Shown one piece after another: positions 8,374 through 17,368 of a stretch of 39,378 nucleotides of DNA. The translations under genes and the position numbers were made by a program. The notes under the pieces are model-generated. The model saw only the letters and a list, made by a program, of their open reading frames with translations, did not search any database and was not told the DNA's origin. The stretch lies in contig JBHIWT010000008.1 in assembly GCA_041987265.1 (NCBI GenBank), positions 1 through 39,378 of the forward strand, given 5' to 3'. The stretch is from IH12 sp041987265 (GTDB taxonomy: Bacteria > Pseudomonadota > Alphaproteobacteria > Caulobacterales > Hyphomonadaceae). Each line of letters begins with the position of its first letter. The stretch's first letter is position 1.

Positions 8374-10826
8374 AACGGCGCGCGGTCCTGACAAGACGGG
8401 AACGGCTGCTGGCCATTGTTCCCGCAGCGGCGCTTGCCGCCGCGCAGGCAGCGCATGCTCAGGCGGATATCCAGACCACAGTCGTTCGTCTCGGCGTGCC
8501 GACGGCCAGCCGGACAATCCCGACCAATCGCTCCCAGATCTCGCAGGACGCACTGGTCGCGATCCAGCACGACCTGCACAGCGCCCGTCTCCGCAAGGCG
8601 TTCGCGGAGATGGATTGGGACAAGATCCTGTCCTCTACCGCCGCAGACGTTCAGGCTTGCCCATCAGGCCTTGATCTCTGGGCGCGCGGCGCGGCGCTCC
8701 ATGCGCTCGATCGCGCCAGAGAACTGGAGACCTACTACAACACCGTCGTGATCCGGTGCGACAGCCAGGAAATCGTCAAGCAGGCGCTGGAGCATTCCGC
8801 CTATCAACTCGACGTCACGGGCCGCTTTCAGGTTCATGCCACCTCGCTCTCCCGCGATCTCGACGCAGAAAGCGTCATCGCCCGCGACGCCCTGCTCCGC
8901 GCAGCGATCGATGGCCGCATCGAGGACCATATCGAGCGTCAGGAATGGTCTGACGCGATCATGGTCGCGACCCAGAACTCCGATCGCAACCGCCTGATTC
9001 AGGTCGGCTGGGCAATCATCGAACGCGACGCAATGCTTGCCCGCGACGCCTTCGGCGCCGCCGGGAAAGTCGCGGCCACCGATGCCGATGAAGAAGCGCG
9101 CTACGGCTTCGCCCTCGCCTCCTACAAGTTGGGCGATCTGGCGCCGGCGCTCGTGATCAAGCCGGCGACCAACGCTGATCAGGACTCCTACGCTTTCAGA
9201 GGGGCCGCGCTGGCCGCTCGCGCGCACCTCGATACCGGCGACCGGCGACGCGAGGATGGCGACTGGCCCGGCGCCTTGGAAGCTGCGGACCGCGTACGCT
9301 CATACGGCGATATCCATCAGGCCGAAGCCGATAGCCTTACCGCTCGGACCTATCTCGCAGCCGCAGACACATTCTACGAAGCCGGCGCATATGCCGAAGC
9401 CCGCGAGTTTGCGCTGACAGCTGCGCGACATCCGGAAACCGCGCGGCGCGGCGCAATGCGCGCAGCCTGGACCGACCTGCAGACGGGCGACAACGAAGCC
9501 GCCGCGCGCGCCTTTCGCCGCCTCTACAGTGAAGCGCCAGACAGCGAGTCCGCCGATGGTCTCGTCCTCGCCTCCGCCAAAATGGGCGATCTGGATTCGC
9601 TCGGTCCGCTCGCCAGAATCGCCGGCGGCCCGCTCGGTGCGGCAGTGAATAATCGGCTTTCAGATGACGCTTTCGTACGCGACGATTTCCAGACCGCCTA
9701 TGAGTTGGCGCCGGAAGCACACGCAGACCTGTCCGGCGTCGACGCCCCATGGGCCCGCCAGTCCGTAGCTGCGCGATCGGCGCGCGGTGCTCCTGGCGAA
9801 GGACGTATACGCGGCGTTGTGACCCGCTCGTCCATCGGCGCCAGCGCCGGACGGTCGCGCATCGAAGCTGGACTGGCTGGCGTGTCCTACTCTTCAGGGC
9901 AGGCGCCTGACGTTGCAGCCGTCGGCGCACCCGGCCAACCCAACCGCGACCTGCAGGTAGACGCTGTGTCGCCGTTCGTGAAGTTCAGCCGCGAAGGAAC
10001 GACACGGCTCGACATCACTTTGGGTACCTCCCCGATCGGCGGCGCGGTGGACGCCGCCCCGATTGGTTCCGCGTCGCTTGAGCGCCGCACCAGCCGCATG
10101 ACGCTGCGCGGCCGCATTCACGCAACCCCGATCAACGAGACGATCACCTCATTCACCGGCCGGACAGACCCGATCAGCGGTTCGAGGTGGGGACGCGCGA
10201 TCAAGTCCGGGGTGGAAGCCGCCATGCGCTACAACCTCCGCACCGACCTCGTCGTCACAGGCGGCGCATCCGCAGCAATCGTCGGCGGCGAGAACATCCG
10301 GTCTAACCCGACCTACAGCATCGAAGGCGGCGTCTCGAAGACCTTCGCATTCGACGCGCTTAAGTATCTCGCTGCTGGTCCATTCTACCAGTTCCAGTCC
10401 TACGAACGGAACACCAACTTTCATACGATTGGTCACGGCGGCTATTTCAGCCCGCAGGAATTCCACCGCGCCGGTATCAGCCTCAACCTGCAGACCAGGG
10501 AGAAGCGCAAGTGGATCGCGCGCGTCGACGCCGCGGCCGCCTATGAACAGGTGAAGACTGATGCAGCGCCGGTCCTGCCGAACACCGACCCGATCGGTCC
10601 TCAGTTCGGCGCCAGCAAATCGTCCGGCATGTCACTCTCGACCAAGATCGAGATTGGTCGCCGCCTGAGCGAAAACTGGATCGTCTCCGCTGGTGCAGAG
10701 ACGATCGCCTCGGAAGCCTACGACGACCTGCGCGGCGGCTTCTCCCTTCGCTATACGTTCGGGAAACGCAAGCGCGTCGTTAGCCGCGACATCGAGCCCG
10801 ATATTTCCAACCGCGATATCTGGTGA
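8370..10826 (+). CDS. bcsC: Cellulose export outer-membrane protein, BcsC-like (short form)
   Basis: Probable TPR-plus-beta-barrel exporter taking cellulose across the periplasm and outer membrane. 818 residues. The signal peptide cleaves near residue 30 (AQAAHA/QAD). Residues about 40-460 are alpha-helical and Ala-rich with TPR-like spacing (for example DTFYEAGAYAEAREFALTAA). From about 480 the sequence becomes the BcsC C-terminal barrel: PINETITSFTGRTDPISG, SRWGRAIKSG and GGYFSPQEFHRAG are characteristic, and it closes with FSLRYTFGKR. Enteric BcsC is about 1150 residues, so the TPR part is clearly shorter here. The protein extends past the barrel by about 17 residues (RVVSRDIEPDISNRDIW). 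Confidence 0.88.
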   Translation: MKRRAVLTRRERLLAIVPAAALAAAQAAHAQADIQTTVVRLGVPTASRTIPTNRSQISQDALVAIQHDLHSARLRKAFAEMDWDKILSSTAADVQACPSGLDLWARGAALHALDRARELETYYNTVVIRCDSQEIVKQALEHSAYQLDVTGRFQVHATSLSRDLDAESVIARDALLRAAIDGRIEDHIERQEWSDAIMVATQNSDRNRLIQVGWAIIERDAMLARDAFGAAGKVAATDADEEARYGFALASYKLGDLAPALVIKPATNADQDSYAFRGAALAARAHLDTGDRRREDGDWPGALEAADRVRSYGDIHQAEADSLTARTYLAAADTFYEAGAYAEAREFALTAARHPETARRGAMRAAWTDLQTGDNEAAARAFRRLYSEAPDSESADGLVLASAKMGDLDSLGPLARIAGGPLGAAVNNRLSDDAFVRDDFQTAYELAPEAHADLSGVDAPWARQSVAARSARGAPGEGRIRGVVTRSSIGASAGRSRIEAGLAGVSYSSGQAPDVAAVGAPGQPNRDLQVDAVSPFVKFSREGTTRLDITLGTSPIGGAVDAAPIGSASLERRTSRMTLRGRIHATPINETITSFTGRTDPISGSRWGRAIKSGVEAAMRYNLRTDLVVTGGASAAIVGGENIRSNPTYSIEGGVSKTFAFDALKYLAAGPFYQFQSYERNTNFHTIGHGGYFSPQEFHRAGISLNLQTREKRKWIARVDAAAAYEQVKTDAAPVLPNTDPIGPQFGASKSSGMSLSTKIEIGRRLSENWIVSAGAETIASEAYDDLRGGFSLRYTFGKRKRVVSRDIEPDISNRDIW

Positions 10827-10830
10827 GAGC

Positions 10831-12213
10831 ATGACAGCCAACGCATCCACAGACCGGCTGATCACTCGCGGCGCCTATCGTGCGCGTCGGCGGCATGATC
10901 TTTCCAGTCCGTCGCTGATCGGCAGCCTGCTGGTCATCGCTGCGCTCGGCGTGATCGCGGGTCTTGCACTATTCGGCAAGCTGATGTCGGACGACCTCGC
11001 GCGCCAGGATCGCGCGCTCCTGCAGGGTGCGTCGCGGATCTCCGCCTCTTACATCGATCGCCTGCTGATGCAGGCCGAGCGGGACATGGATTTGGTCCAG
11101 CGCAATGTGTCGAGCGAATCCTCGTCCGAGAGCGCCGCTGGCCTGCGCGCGCTCCGCGGTGAAGTGTCCGGCCTGCTCGCATCAGGTTCCTTAACCGGGA
11201 TCGCCGTTGTCGATGACGGCGGCCATGTTGCGTTCGAGGTCGCGCGTTCAAACGCGCAGGCAGGCGCAACATCGCTAGCCCAGCCTCTGGAATCCGAAGC
11301 GACCTTGCTGTCAGCGCGACTCAGGCTTGTCGTGGGCGCAGCGGGAACACCGCCCATGCTGCACCTGACATCAGTTGACGGCGATGGCTGGCGAGCGATC
11401 GGCATGCTCGACGACACAATGCTCATGGACTCCCTGCGCCCAGAGGGTGAAGCGGCAGCTTCCATCAGCGCTAGTTTTCTGCTCGACAGCGAGAACAGAG
11501 TGATCTCCACCGTCGGAGATCACCAGCATATTGGCCGTCTGGATGCTCCGGATGCTCCCTACAACGTTCAGCCATTGGACGAGACGACTGTCACGGTCGT
11601 CACCGACAATGGGGAAACGCAACGGCAGATGGCGACCGCCCTGCTCGCAGATGGCGACCTGCGAGTCGTTCACGTTGGTAAACCATTGGGCGGCGGTGCG
11701 ATCTTTCAACGCGCAGGTCTGCTGACGCTGGCGCTGGTGGCACCCTGTCTTCTCGGCGTCATCCTGCTGATCTCCGTGATTCAGAATGAGTGGCGGAAAG
11801 CGGATCGCCGCGCGAACAACGACTCCGACGCCGTGGCGCGCGCTGAAGTGGCGAGCGATTTGTTGCAGGCCGGTATCGTCGATTGGAACCCGGCGGATTC
11901 ATCCGTCGCCTATACCCGGGGCTGGCGGGAAATCTTCGGCTATGACCGGGGGGTCAGCGGGGAACAGGTGTACGACTGGATCGCCCGCATCCACCCGGAC
12001 GATCGCCAGAACGCGCGGCTACGCTATCAGCAATTGCTGGACGGCGAAGAGTCGACCATCGACCATACCCTCCGCGCGCTGTGCGCTGACGGAACCTATG
12101 CGCATATTCGCGAACGCGCGGCCGTGCGAACGAATGAAGCCGGCAGTGTTGCCCGGATCGTGCTAGTTCAGACACCATTCGTGGTCAATCGCGAACAGGA
12201 CGTGGCCGCATGA
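10831..12213 (+). CDS. Membrane PAS sensor protein without output domain, in bcs operon
   Basis: 460 residues. TM1 at about 29-50, a ~240-residue periplasmic domain starting with a long helix (54-90) like Cache/CHASE-type sensors, TM2 at about 295-317, then one cytoplasmic PAS_3-type domain (about 340-447: AGIVDWNPADSSVAYTRGW, IHPDDR, HTLRALCADG). The protein ends at 460 with no kinase, GGDEF, EAL or HTH domain. The start is 4 bases after the bcsC stop, and its stop overlaps the bcsZ start (ATGA). It is therefore built into the cellulose operon. Likely role (inference): sensing an envelope signal and passing it by protein contact to the synthase or to the EAL protein downstream. Its ligand is unknown. 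Confidence 0.8.
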   Translation: MTANASTDRLITRGAYRARRRHDLSSPSLIGSLLVIAALGVIAGLALFGKLMSDDLARQDRALLQGASRISASYIDRLLMQAERDMDLVQRNVSSESSSESAAGLRALRGEVSGLLASGSLTGIAVVDDGGHVAFEVARSNAQAGATSLAQPLESEATLLSARLRLVVGAAGTPPMLHLTSVDGDGWRAIGMLDDTMLMDSLRPEGEAAASISASFLLDSENRVISTVGDHQHIGRLDAPDAPYNVQPLDETTVTVVTDNGETQRQMATALLADGDLRVVHVGKPLGGGAIFQRAGLLTLALVAPCLLGVILLISVIQNEWRKADRRANNDSDAVARAEVASDLLQAGIVDWNPADSSVAYTRGWREIFGYDRGVSGEQVYDWIARIHPDDRQNARLRYQQLLDGEESTIDHTLRALCADGTYAHIRERAAVRTNEAGSVARIVLVQTPFVVNREQDVAA

Positions 12214-13274
12214 TACGCGCTGTCGCCATGCTCGTGCTGGCGCTTACGCTCGCCGCAGGAACATGGCTGGCGATGCGGCCCGGTCCAGCTCCGGAACCTC
12301 GTGAGCCCATTCCTGTCGCTGTGGACTTCATTGCGCGATACGTCGACGAGCATGGCCGGATCGCCGATACGGCGAACGGCGGAATCTCGCATTCCGAAGG
12401 ACAGGGCTATGGCCTGCTCATGGCGGAAGCTGCGGGCGACCGGGTCGTTTTCGATCGCATTCTTGACTGGACGGTCACCCATCTTGGCGTTCGGGAGGAT
12501 GGCCTTTTCAGCTGGCGCTGGGATCCGGCAGCCAACGCCATCACGGATCCGAACAACGCTACCGATGGGGAAATCCTCATCGCATGGGCGCTGATGCGCG
12601 CCGACGACCGCTGGAGCGTCGCGGCTTATCGCTCGCGCGCGGAACGTATTCTGGACGCTGTTGAAGCCGGCCTGGTTCGCGAAACGGCGACCGGCCCGGT
12701 CATCCTGCCGGGCGCGACTGGCTTCGAGCACAGCGATCGCATCGTCGTGAACCCGTCCTACTGGGTCTTCCCCGCAATGCGGCGGTTCGCAGCCGAGGGG
12801 CGCACGATCTGGGACGAGATCGCTGACACAGGATACAAACTGACGGCTGAGAACGGTTTCGGGCGCTACAGCCTGCTGCCCGACTGGATGCAGATCACAT
12901 CCGACGGCGGCGTTGCTCCCGCTGCAGGATGGCCGCCGGAGTTCAGCTACAACGCCGTGCGCATTCCGCTTCATATTTGTTGGGACCGACTGACCTCCAC
13001 ACGCCGCCCCCCCGAAACTGGTGCGCTTGAAGGGTACGCCCTGCTCTGGGCGGCTCATCCTGCAGGCTCGTTCGACAAGTGGAACGTCAAAAGCGATGAG
13101 CCTTCCGGCGGCGCCGCGCCTCAGGGGTTCACTGACATCGCAAACCTGACCGGCGCCTGCGCGAGGCAAAGCGTGTCCCAGCGCACTGCGTCGATTGAGG
13201 CTGGCACGGCCTATTACAGCGCCGCGCTGACCGGGCTGGTCGCGCTTGCGCTGCAAGATGGCGAACGCCCATGA
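12210..13274 (+). CDS. bcsZ: Cellulose-operon endoglucanase, glycoside hydrolase family 8
   Basis: Periplasmic endo-beta-1,4-glucanase that trims nascent cellulose. 354 residues, with an N-terminal hydrophobic segment (3-21) acting as signal peptide or anchor. The GH8 core is clear: SEGQGYGLLMA holds the proton donor Glu63, DPNNATDGEILIAWAL (113-128) is the family signature with Asp119, and NPSYWVFPAM follows at 181-190. At the position where enteric BcsZ has its catalytic base Asp (SYDAIR-type motif), this protein reads SYNAVR with Asn248. Activity may therefore be reduced or use another base. It is the last gene of the ATGA-coupled cellulose run; the next gene starts 236 bases further on. 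Confidence 0.93.
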   Translation: MIRAVAMLVLALTLAAGTWLAMRPGPAPEPREPIPVAVDFIARYVDEHGRIADTANGGISHSEGQGYGLLMAEAAGDRVVFDRILDWTVTHLGVREDGLFSWRWDPAANAITDPNNATDGEILIAWALMRADDRWSVAAYRSRAERILDAVEAGLVRETATGPVILPGATGFEHSDRIVVNPSYWVFPAMRRFAAEGRTIWDEIADTGYKLTAENGFGRYSLLPDWMQITSDGGVAPAAGWPPEFSYNAVRIPLHICWDRLTSTRRPPETGALEGYALLWAAHPAGSFDKWNVKSDEPSGGAAPQGFTDIANLTGACARQSVSQRTASIEAGTAYYSAALTGLVALALQDGERP

Positions 13275-13510
13275 GCCCCAGTAGCCGAAGCCGCAAAACG
13301 CGAGCCGCGTCCTAACGACCAAGAAACTACAAATGCGCCATTGGTCCGTTCAACTTAACCAAAGATTGGTGCTTGGCGCGTACCTTTGGCGATTGAACTT
13401 GTGTCGCAAGGGCGTGTTCCGGGGGGAGCGGCGATACAAATCAAGCCGGCCGATTCAGATGATCGGTCACCGCGAACAGGACCGGGCGCTGCGCCCGAGA
13501 GCAATTGGTT

Positions 13511-14797
13511 ATGTACTCTCGTCACGAACTTCTTGGCTGGTGCAAAGAGCTTCGAACCACGCAAGAGACCGACCACCATGCGTTGGCGGTCATTGTCGTC
13601 GGTGTTGACAGGTTCGCACGTGTGCGCGGCGCAATCGGCTACGGACTCGCCGAATTGCTGATCGCCGAGCTTGGCAAACGGATCGACAATTTCGCGCACG
13701 GCCAGCACACATCTCGCCTCGCGCCCGATTGTATCGGCGTCGCCATGCTTGTTCCGGCCAGCGAGCAGGCCTGCAATCAGACCCTTTCAGAACTCCACAG
13801 CGCACTTGAACAGCCGATGACGCTGCAGGGCCACCGGATCCACGTTGGCATCCGTATCGGCCATGCGCTCTGGGATTCTGCTGAGCTTTCCACGACCGAC
13901 GTGCTGCACCAGGCCGAGATGGCGCTGGACCAGGCGCGCGAGTCGGCACGGCCGATCCAGCGCTTCTCGATGGAAGACTATGGCGACCCGCTCAGCCGGC
14001 TGGTCTTGCTCGATGAGCTGCGCGATGGACTGCAACGCGATGAGATGCAGCTACTGTATCAGCCGCAAGTGCGCACGCGCTCCGGCGAGGTCGCCGGCGT
14101 CGAGGCGCTTATCCGTTGGAACCATCCCGTCCGCGGACAGGTTCCGCCGAACCATTTCATTCCGATCGCTGAAGAAACAGGCCAGATCAGAGATATCACC
14201 GAGTGGGCGATCTCTCGCGCTCTGAAGGATTCCGATCAGATTAGCGCCGCCGGCTATGAAATCGCCATGGGCGTGAACATCTCATCGCGCCTGCTTGGCG
14301 ATCCGACATTCGTGAACCGGGTCGAGAGGCTGGTGCGCGACCATCCCGGCAAGCTGACGTTCGAGATCACCGAATCCTCCGAGATTCACGACTGGCCGAT
14401 GGCTCTGGGCATCCTGCGGACGCTCGCGGACTGGGGCGTACGGATTTCGATCGACGATTATGGATCGGGCATGTCCTCGCTGGCCTACGTCCAGCAGATC
14501 CCTGCGCACGAATTGAAGATCGACCGCCTGTTCGTCACGCAGCTGACCAGCAGCCATCGCGACCCCCTGCTCGTTCGATCAACGATTGAACTCGGCCACG
14601 CGCTGGAGCTCGAAGTCGTTGCTGAGGGGATTCAGGATCCAGAAACACTGGCGCTCCTGACGATGATGGGCTGCGATATCGTGCAGGGCTATTTCATCGG
14701 TGTACCGCAGCCCATTGACCAGTTGATCGAGTATCTCAACAGCGATGCCGGCAAGGAAAAGACGTCGCCGGCGCTCGGCGCCAAGCTGTTCGGTTAA
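13511..14797 (+). CDS. c-di-GMP phosphodiesterase with degenerate GGDEF and intact EAL domain
   Basis: 428 residues, no membrane segment. Residues 20-155 resemble a GGDEF fold, but the signature is lost (LAPDCIGVAML at that place), so no cyclase activity is expected. Residues 165-410 form an EAL domain with all metal and catalytic positions: EAL 198-200, Asn256, Glu285 and Glu288 (FEITES), Asp315-Asp316 (IDDYGSGMSSL), Lys336, Glu372 (AEG) and Gln392. It should hydrolyse c-di-GMP to pGpG. The ATG at 13511 is preferred over TTG at 13505; GAGAG lies about 9 bases upstream. Placed right after bcsZ, it could lower local c-di-GMP and switch off the PilZ-controlled BcsA (inference). Confidence 0.9.
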   Translation: MYSRHELLGWCKELRTTQETDHHALAVIVVGVDRFARVRGAIGYGLAELLIAELGKRIDNFAHGQHTSRLAPDCIGVAMLVPASEQACNQTLSELHSALEQPMTLQGHRIHVGIRIGHALWDSAELSTTDVLHQAEMALDQARESARPIQRFSMEDYGDPLSRLVLLDELRDGLQRDEMQLLYQPQVRTRSGEVAGVEALIRWNHPVRGQVPPNHFIPIAEETGQIRDITEWAISRALKDSDQISAAGYEIAMGVNISSRLLGDPTFVNRVERLVRDHPGKLTFEITESSEIHDWPMALGILRTLADWGVRISIDDYGSGMSSLAYVQQIPAHELKIDRLFVTQLTSSHRDPLLVRSTIELGHALELEVVAEGIQDPETLALLTMMGCDIVQGYFIGVPQPIDQLIEYLNSDAGKEKTSPALGAKLFG

Positions 14798-14806
14798 TCG
14801 ACCCGT

Positions 14807-14833
14807 TATCAGGATCGTAGGCAGTTCCTGATA
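14807..14833. promoter_or_regulatory. 8-bp inverted repeat before the histidine kinase gene
   Basis: TATCAGGA (14807-14814) and TCCTGATA (14826-14833) are exact inverted copies with an 11-base loop, just after the EAL stop (14797). There is no following T-run, so an operator or a weak hairpin is as likely as a terminator. Immediately after it, CCCC near 14840 and GGGG near 14853 could pair and cover the kinase gene's AAGGGG Shine-Dalgarno. Confidence 0.3.
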
Positions 14834-14863
14834 CAGTTTCCCCAAAGCTGAAGGGGATCGCCA

Positions 14864-17308
14864 ATGCGAGCCGCACACATCGCAATCGTCGCGCTGCTGG
14901 CCCTGTCCTCGCCCGCTCTCGCGCAGTCTCCGCAACCCGATGCGGCGAAAAACTTCGAAGAACTTGTCGACGCCGCGAAGTCGTCGATGATGGCTGACCC
15001 GTCCAACGCCTACGAGAAGGCGTCGCAGGCGGAGCAATCGCTAGGCGCGACAGGGGATTCCGATCCCAGCAAGGTTGCAACCGCACAATGGCTGCAGGGC
15101 GAAGCGCTCAACCGGATGAACCGGACAGACGAAGCGAAGCCGATCATCGAACAAGCCCTGGCAAACGTTATTGACGCCGCGCCAGGATCAAAACTGGTTG
15201 GCGACCTTTACATGGCGCGCGGCCTCACGGCGCGTGCGCAAAGCGATTATGCTGCTGCGCTCGACAGTTATCAGTCCGCGCATGATGTGTTCAACGAGCT
15301 CGGCGACGACCGCAACCGGGCGCGTTCACTTCAACAAGTCGGCTCCATCTACACAGATGCACACGACTACGCGCGTGCGCTTGATTTCTATGAACGCGCT
15401 GGTGAAGTCTATGGCGGCGACCCTGCCGTTGACCTCGCCCGTCTCAACAACATGGGCAACGCCTATCGCGAGCTCGGTCGCTATGACGAGGCTGAGGAAG
15501 GCTATCGCGAGGCGCTCAAAATTGCCGAGGAGATGAATAGCCCCCTCCTCCAGTCGCGTATTCTGACCAACATCGCATGGGTTCAACTGGCTGATGGGCG
15601 GGTCGCCGAAGCCGAAGCAACGACGCGTGCCGGACTTGGCCTGTCAAAGGATGGCGCGAAGCTCGGTTGGGAACCGTTCCTGTGGGGCGTACAGGCGCAG
15701 ATCGCTTATGTGCGCGAGGATTATGGCCGCGCCGCCACCCTGATTGGCAGAACCTTTGCAGGCCTCGACCTGGCGACCACGCCGCAATTCTTCCGCGAAT
15801 TCCACGACGCTGCGCACAAAATCTACGCCGCCATGTCGCAACCGAGACTTGCGCTGGAACACCTCGAAGCGTTCAAACGACTAGACGATGAGGCGCGGGA
15901 TGTTTCGGCGACAGCGAACCTCGCGCTGATGGGCGCACAGTTCGACTTCGCAACACAGGAACTGCAGATCGCCAATTTGCGTACCGACGCGCTCGAGCGG
16001 GAAGTTGACCTTTCCAATGCGCGGGCGCGCCAGCGGACGATCCTGTTCGGCGGCATTGTTTTGATATTCGTGATCGCCCTCGCAGGCGGCGGCATGCACT
16101 ACGCCTCGATGCGCCGCAGCCGCAACGAAATCCGGCGCGCGAACGACATGCTTCAGACGACCAACACCGCACTGGAGAAGGCCTCGCGCGCCAAGTCAGA
16201 GTTCCTGGCGACCACCAGCCATGAAATTCGCACGCCGCTGAACGGCATCCTGGGAATGACTCAGATGCTGATGCGTCAGGCGGGCCTGGATGAGCCGGTT
16301 CGCGAACGCATTGAACTCGTGCACGGCGCTGGCGAGACCATGAAGGCGATCGTCGACGATATTCTCGATGTCGCCAAGATGGAGACCGGCGTCATCGATC
16401 TGCACCTAGAGACGTTCGAACTGGAGAAGATGCTTTCCAGCGTCTCGCAGATCTGGCGTGACAGCGCCGAAAAGAAAGGGCTCTCGCTCAACGTCGACCT
16501 GGCCGAATGCCCGAGACAGATTGTCGGTGACCAGCAGCGCCTCCGCCAGATCGCTTTCAATCTGCTTTCGAACGCAATCAAGTTTACTGATCAGGGCGCA
16601 GTCTCGCTCAGCATTCGCACCCTGCCGACCGCCGATGGCGACAGGCTTTGTGTCGCTGTAAGCGATACCGGTCGCGGCATTCCCGCGGATCAGCTCGAAG
16701 ACATTTTCAAACCGTTCCATCAGGTCGATGGCGGCACGACACGCCAGCAAGGCGGAACCGGACTCGGCCTCGCGATCTGCGCCAAGCTTGCCCAAGCGAT
16801 GAACGGCGAGATGCAGGTGGATAGCACCGAGGGTGTCGGATCCGAATTCCGACTGCTTCTGCCGACCAAAGGGCTCGTGGTTGCGGGACCATCCGCTGGC
16901 GCGGATGGTGTGGACGCAATCACCTACATCGTCGCCGAGCCCAACCCGCTCAACCAGAGCATTCTGGAGGCGATGTGGCAGGAATCCGATGGCGAATTGC
17001 GCAGTGTCGAGACTTTCGCGGAAGTACTCACCGCCGTAGGTGAAACTACGCCCCGCGGCCTCCTGATCTCGACTGCCGCTCTTGATTCCTCGCCGGGCGA
17101 GGCAATGCAGCAATTGCTCGGGTTGCGCGAACAGGTTTCGGAGGCCCGGTTGGTTGTCGCCATCGCGCCGGATTCGCTGATCGAGCCGGCAATGTTGCAT
17201 CTCAGCGGCGCAGATGAAGTGGTGCAGACGTCATTCGACGCCGCCAGCCTGATCGACCTGCTGCTTGCCATTGACGGAGAGGTTTCAGCAAAAGCCGGAA
17301 CTTCCTAA
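14864..17308 (+). CDS. TPR-containing membrane histidine kinase with C-terminal pseudo-receiver
   Basis: 814 residues. Signal peptide 1-20 (SPALA/Q), a periplasmic TPR array (about 75-345), one membrane helix (393-413) and a coiled linker. HisKA carries the phospho-accepting His453 in SHEIRTPLNG. HATPase_c has the N box (Asn566, Asn570), DTGRG 601-605, and GTGLGLAI 631-638. Residues about 685-803 look like a receiver fold (ITYIVAEPNPLNQSIL start), but where the acceptor Asp should sit the sequence reads GLLISTAAL, so it cannot be phosphorylated there. Start ATG 14864 has AAGGGG 7 bases upstream. A stand-alone receiver follows 60 bases later and is the obvious partner. The TPR domain suggests sensing by protein contact in the periplasm. 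Confidence 0.93.
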   Translation: MRAAHIAIVALLALSSPALAQSPQPDAAKNFEELVDAAKSSMMADPSNAYEKASQAEQSLGATGDSDPSKVATAQWLQGEALNRMNRTDEAKPIIEQALANVIDAAPGSKLVGDLYMARGLTARAQSDYAAALDSYQSAHDVFNELGDDRNRARSLQQVGSIYTDAHDYARALDFYERAGEVYGGDPAVDLARLNNMGNAYRELGRYDEAEEGYREALKIAEEMNSPLLQSRILTNIAWVQLADGRVAEAEATTRAGLGLSKDGAKLGWEPFLWGVQAQIAYVREDYGRAATLIGRTFAGLDLATTPQFFREFHDAAHKIYAAMSQPRLALEHLEAFKRLDDEARDVSATANLALMGAQFDFATQELQIANLRTDALEREVDLSNARARQRTILFGGIVLIFVIALAGGGMHYASMRRSRNEIRRANDMLQTTNTALEKASRAKSEFLATTSHEIRTPLNGILGMTQMLMRQAGLDEPVRERIELVHGAGETMKAIVDDILDVAKMETGVIDLHLETFELEKMLSSVSQIWRDSAEKKGLSLNVDLAECPRQIVGDQQRLRQIAFNLLSNAIKFTDQGAVSLSIRTLPTADGDRLCVAVSDTGRGIPADQLEDIFKPFHQVDGGTTRQQGGTGLGLAICAKLAQAMNGEMQVDSTEGVGSEFRLLLPTKGLVVAGPSAGADGVDAITYIVAEPNPLNQSILEAMWQESDGELRSVETFAEVLTAVGETTPRGLLISTAALDSSPGEAMQQLLGLREQVSEARLVVAIAPDSLIEPAMLHLSGADEVVQTSFDAASLIDLLLAIDGEVSAKAGTS

Positions 17309-17368
17309 CCGAATGGAAGCTGACGTTAACTCGAATTCGCTAGGTTGAGGTGTAGCGAGAGAATCCTG

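Noticed and set aside
12168..13322. 384-codon minus-strand frame opposite bcsZ
   Set aside because: Covers bcsZ, whose GH8 motifs are clear. The antisense product has no recognisable feature.
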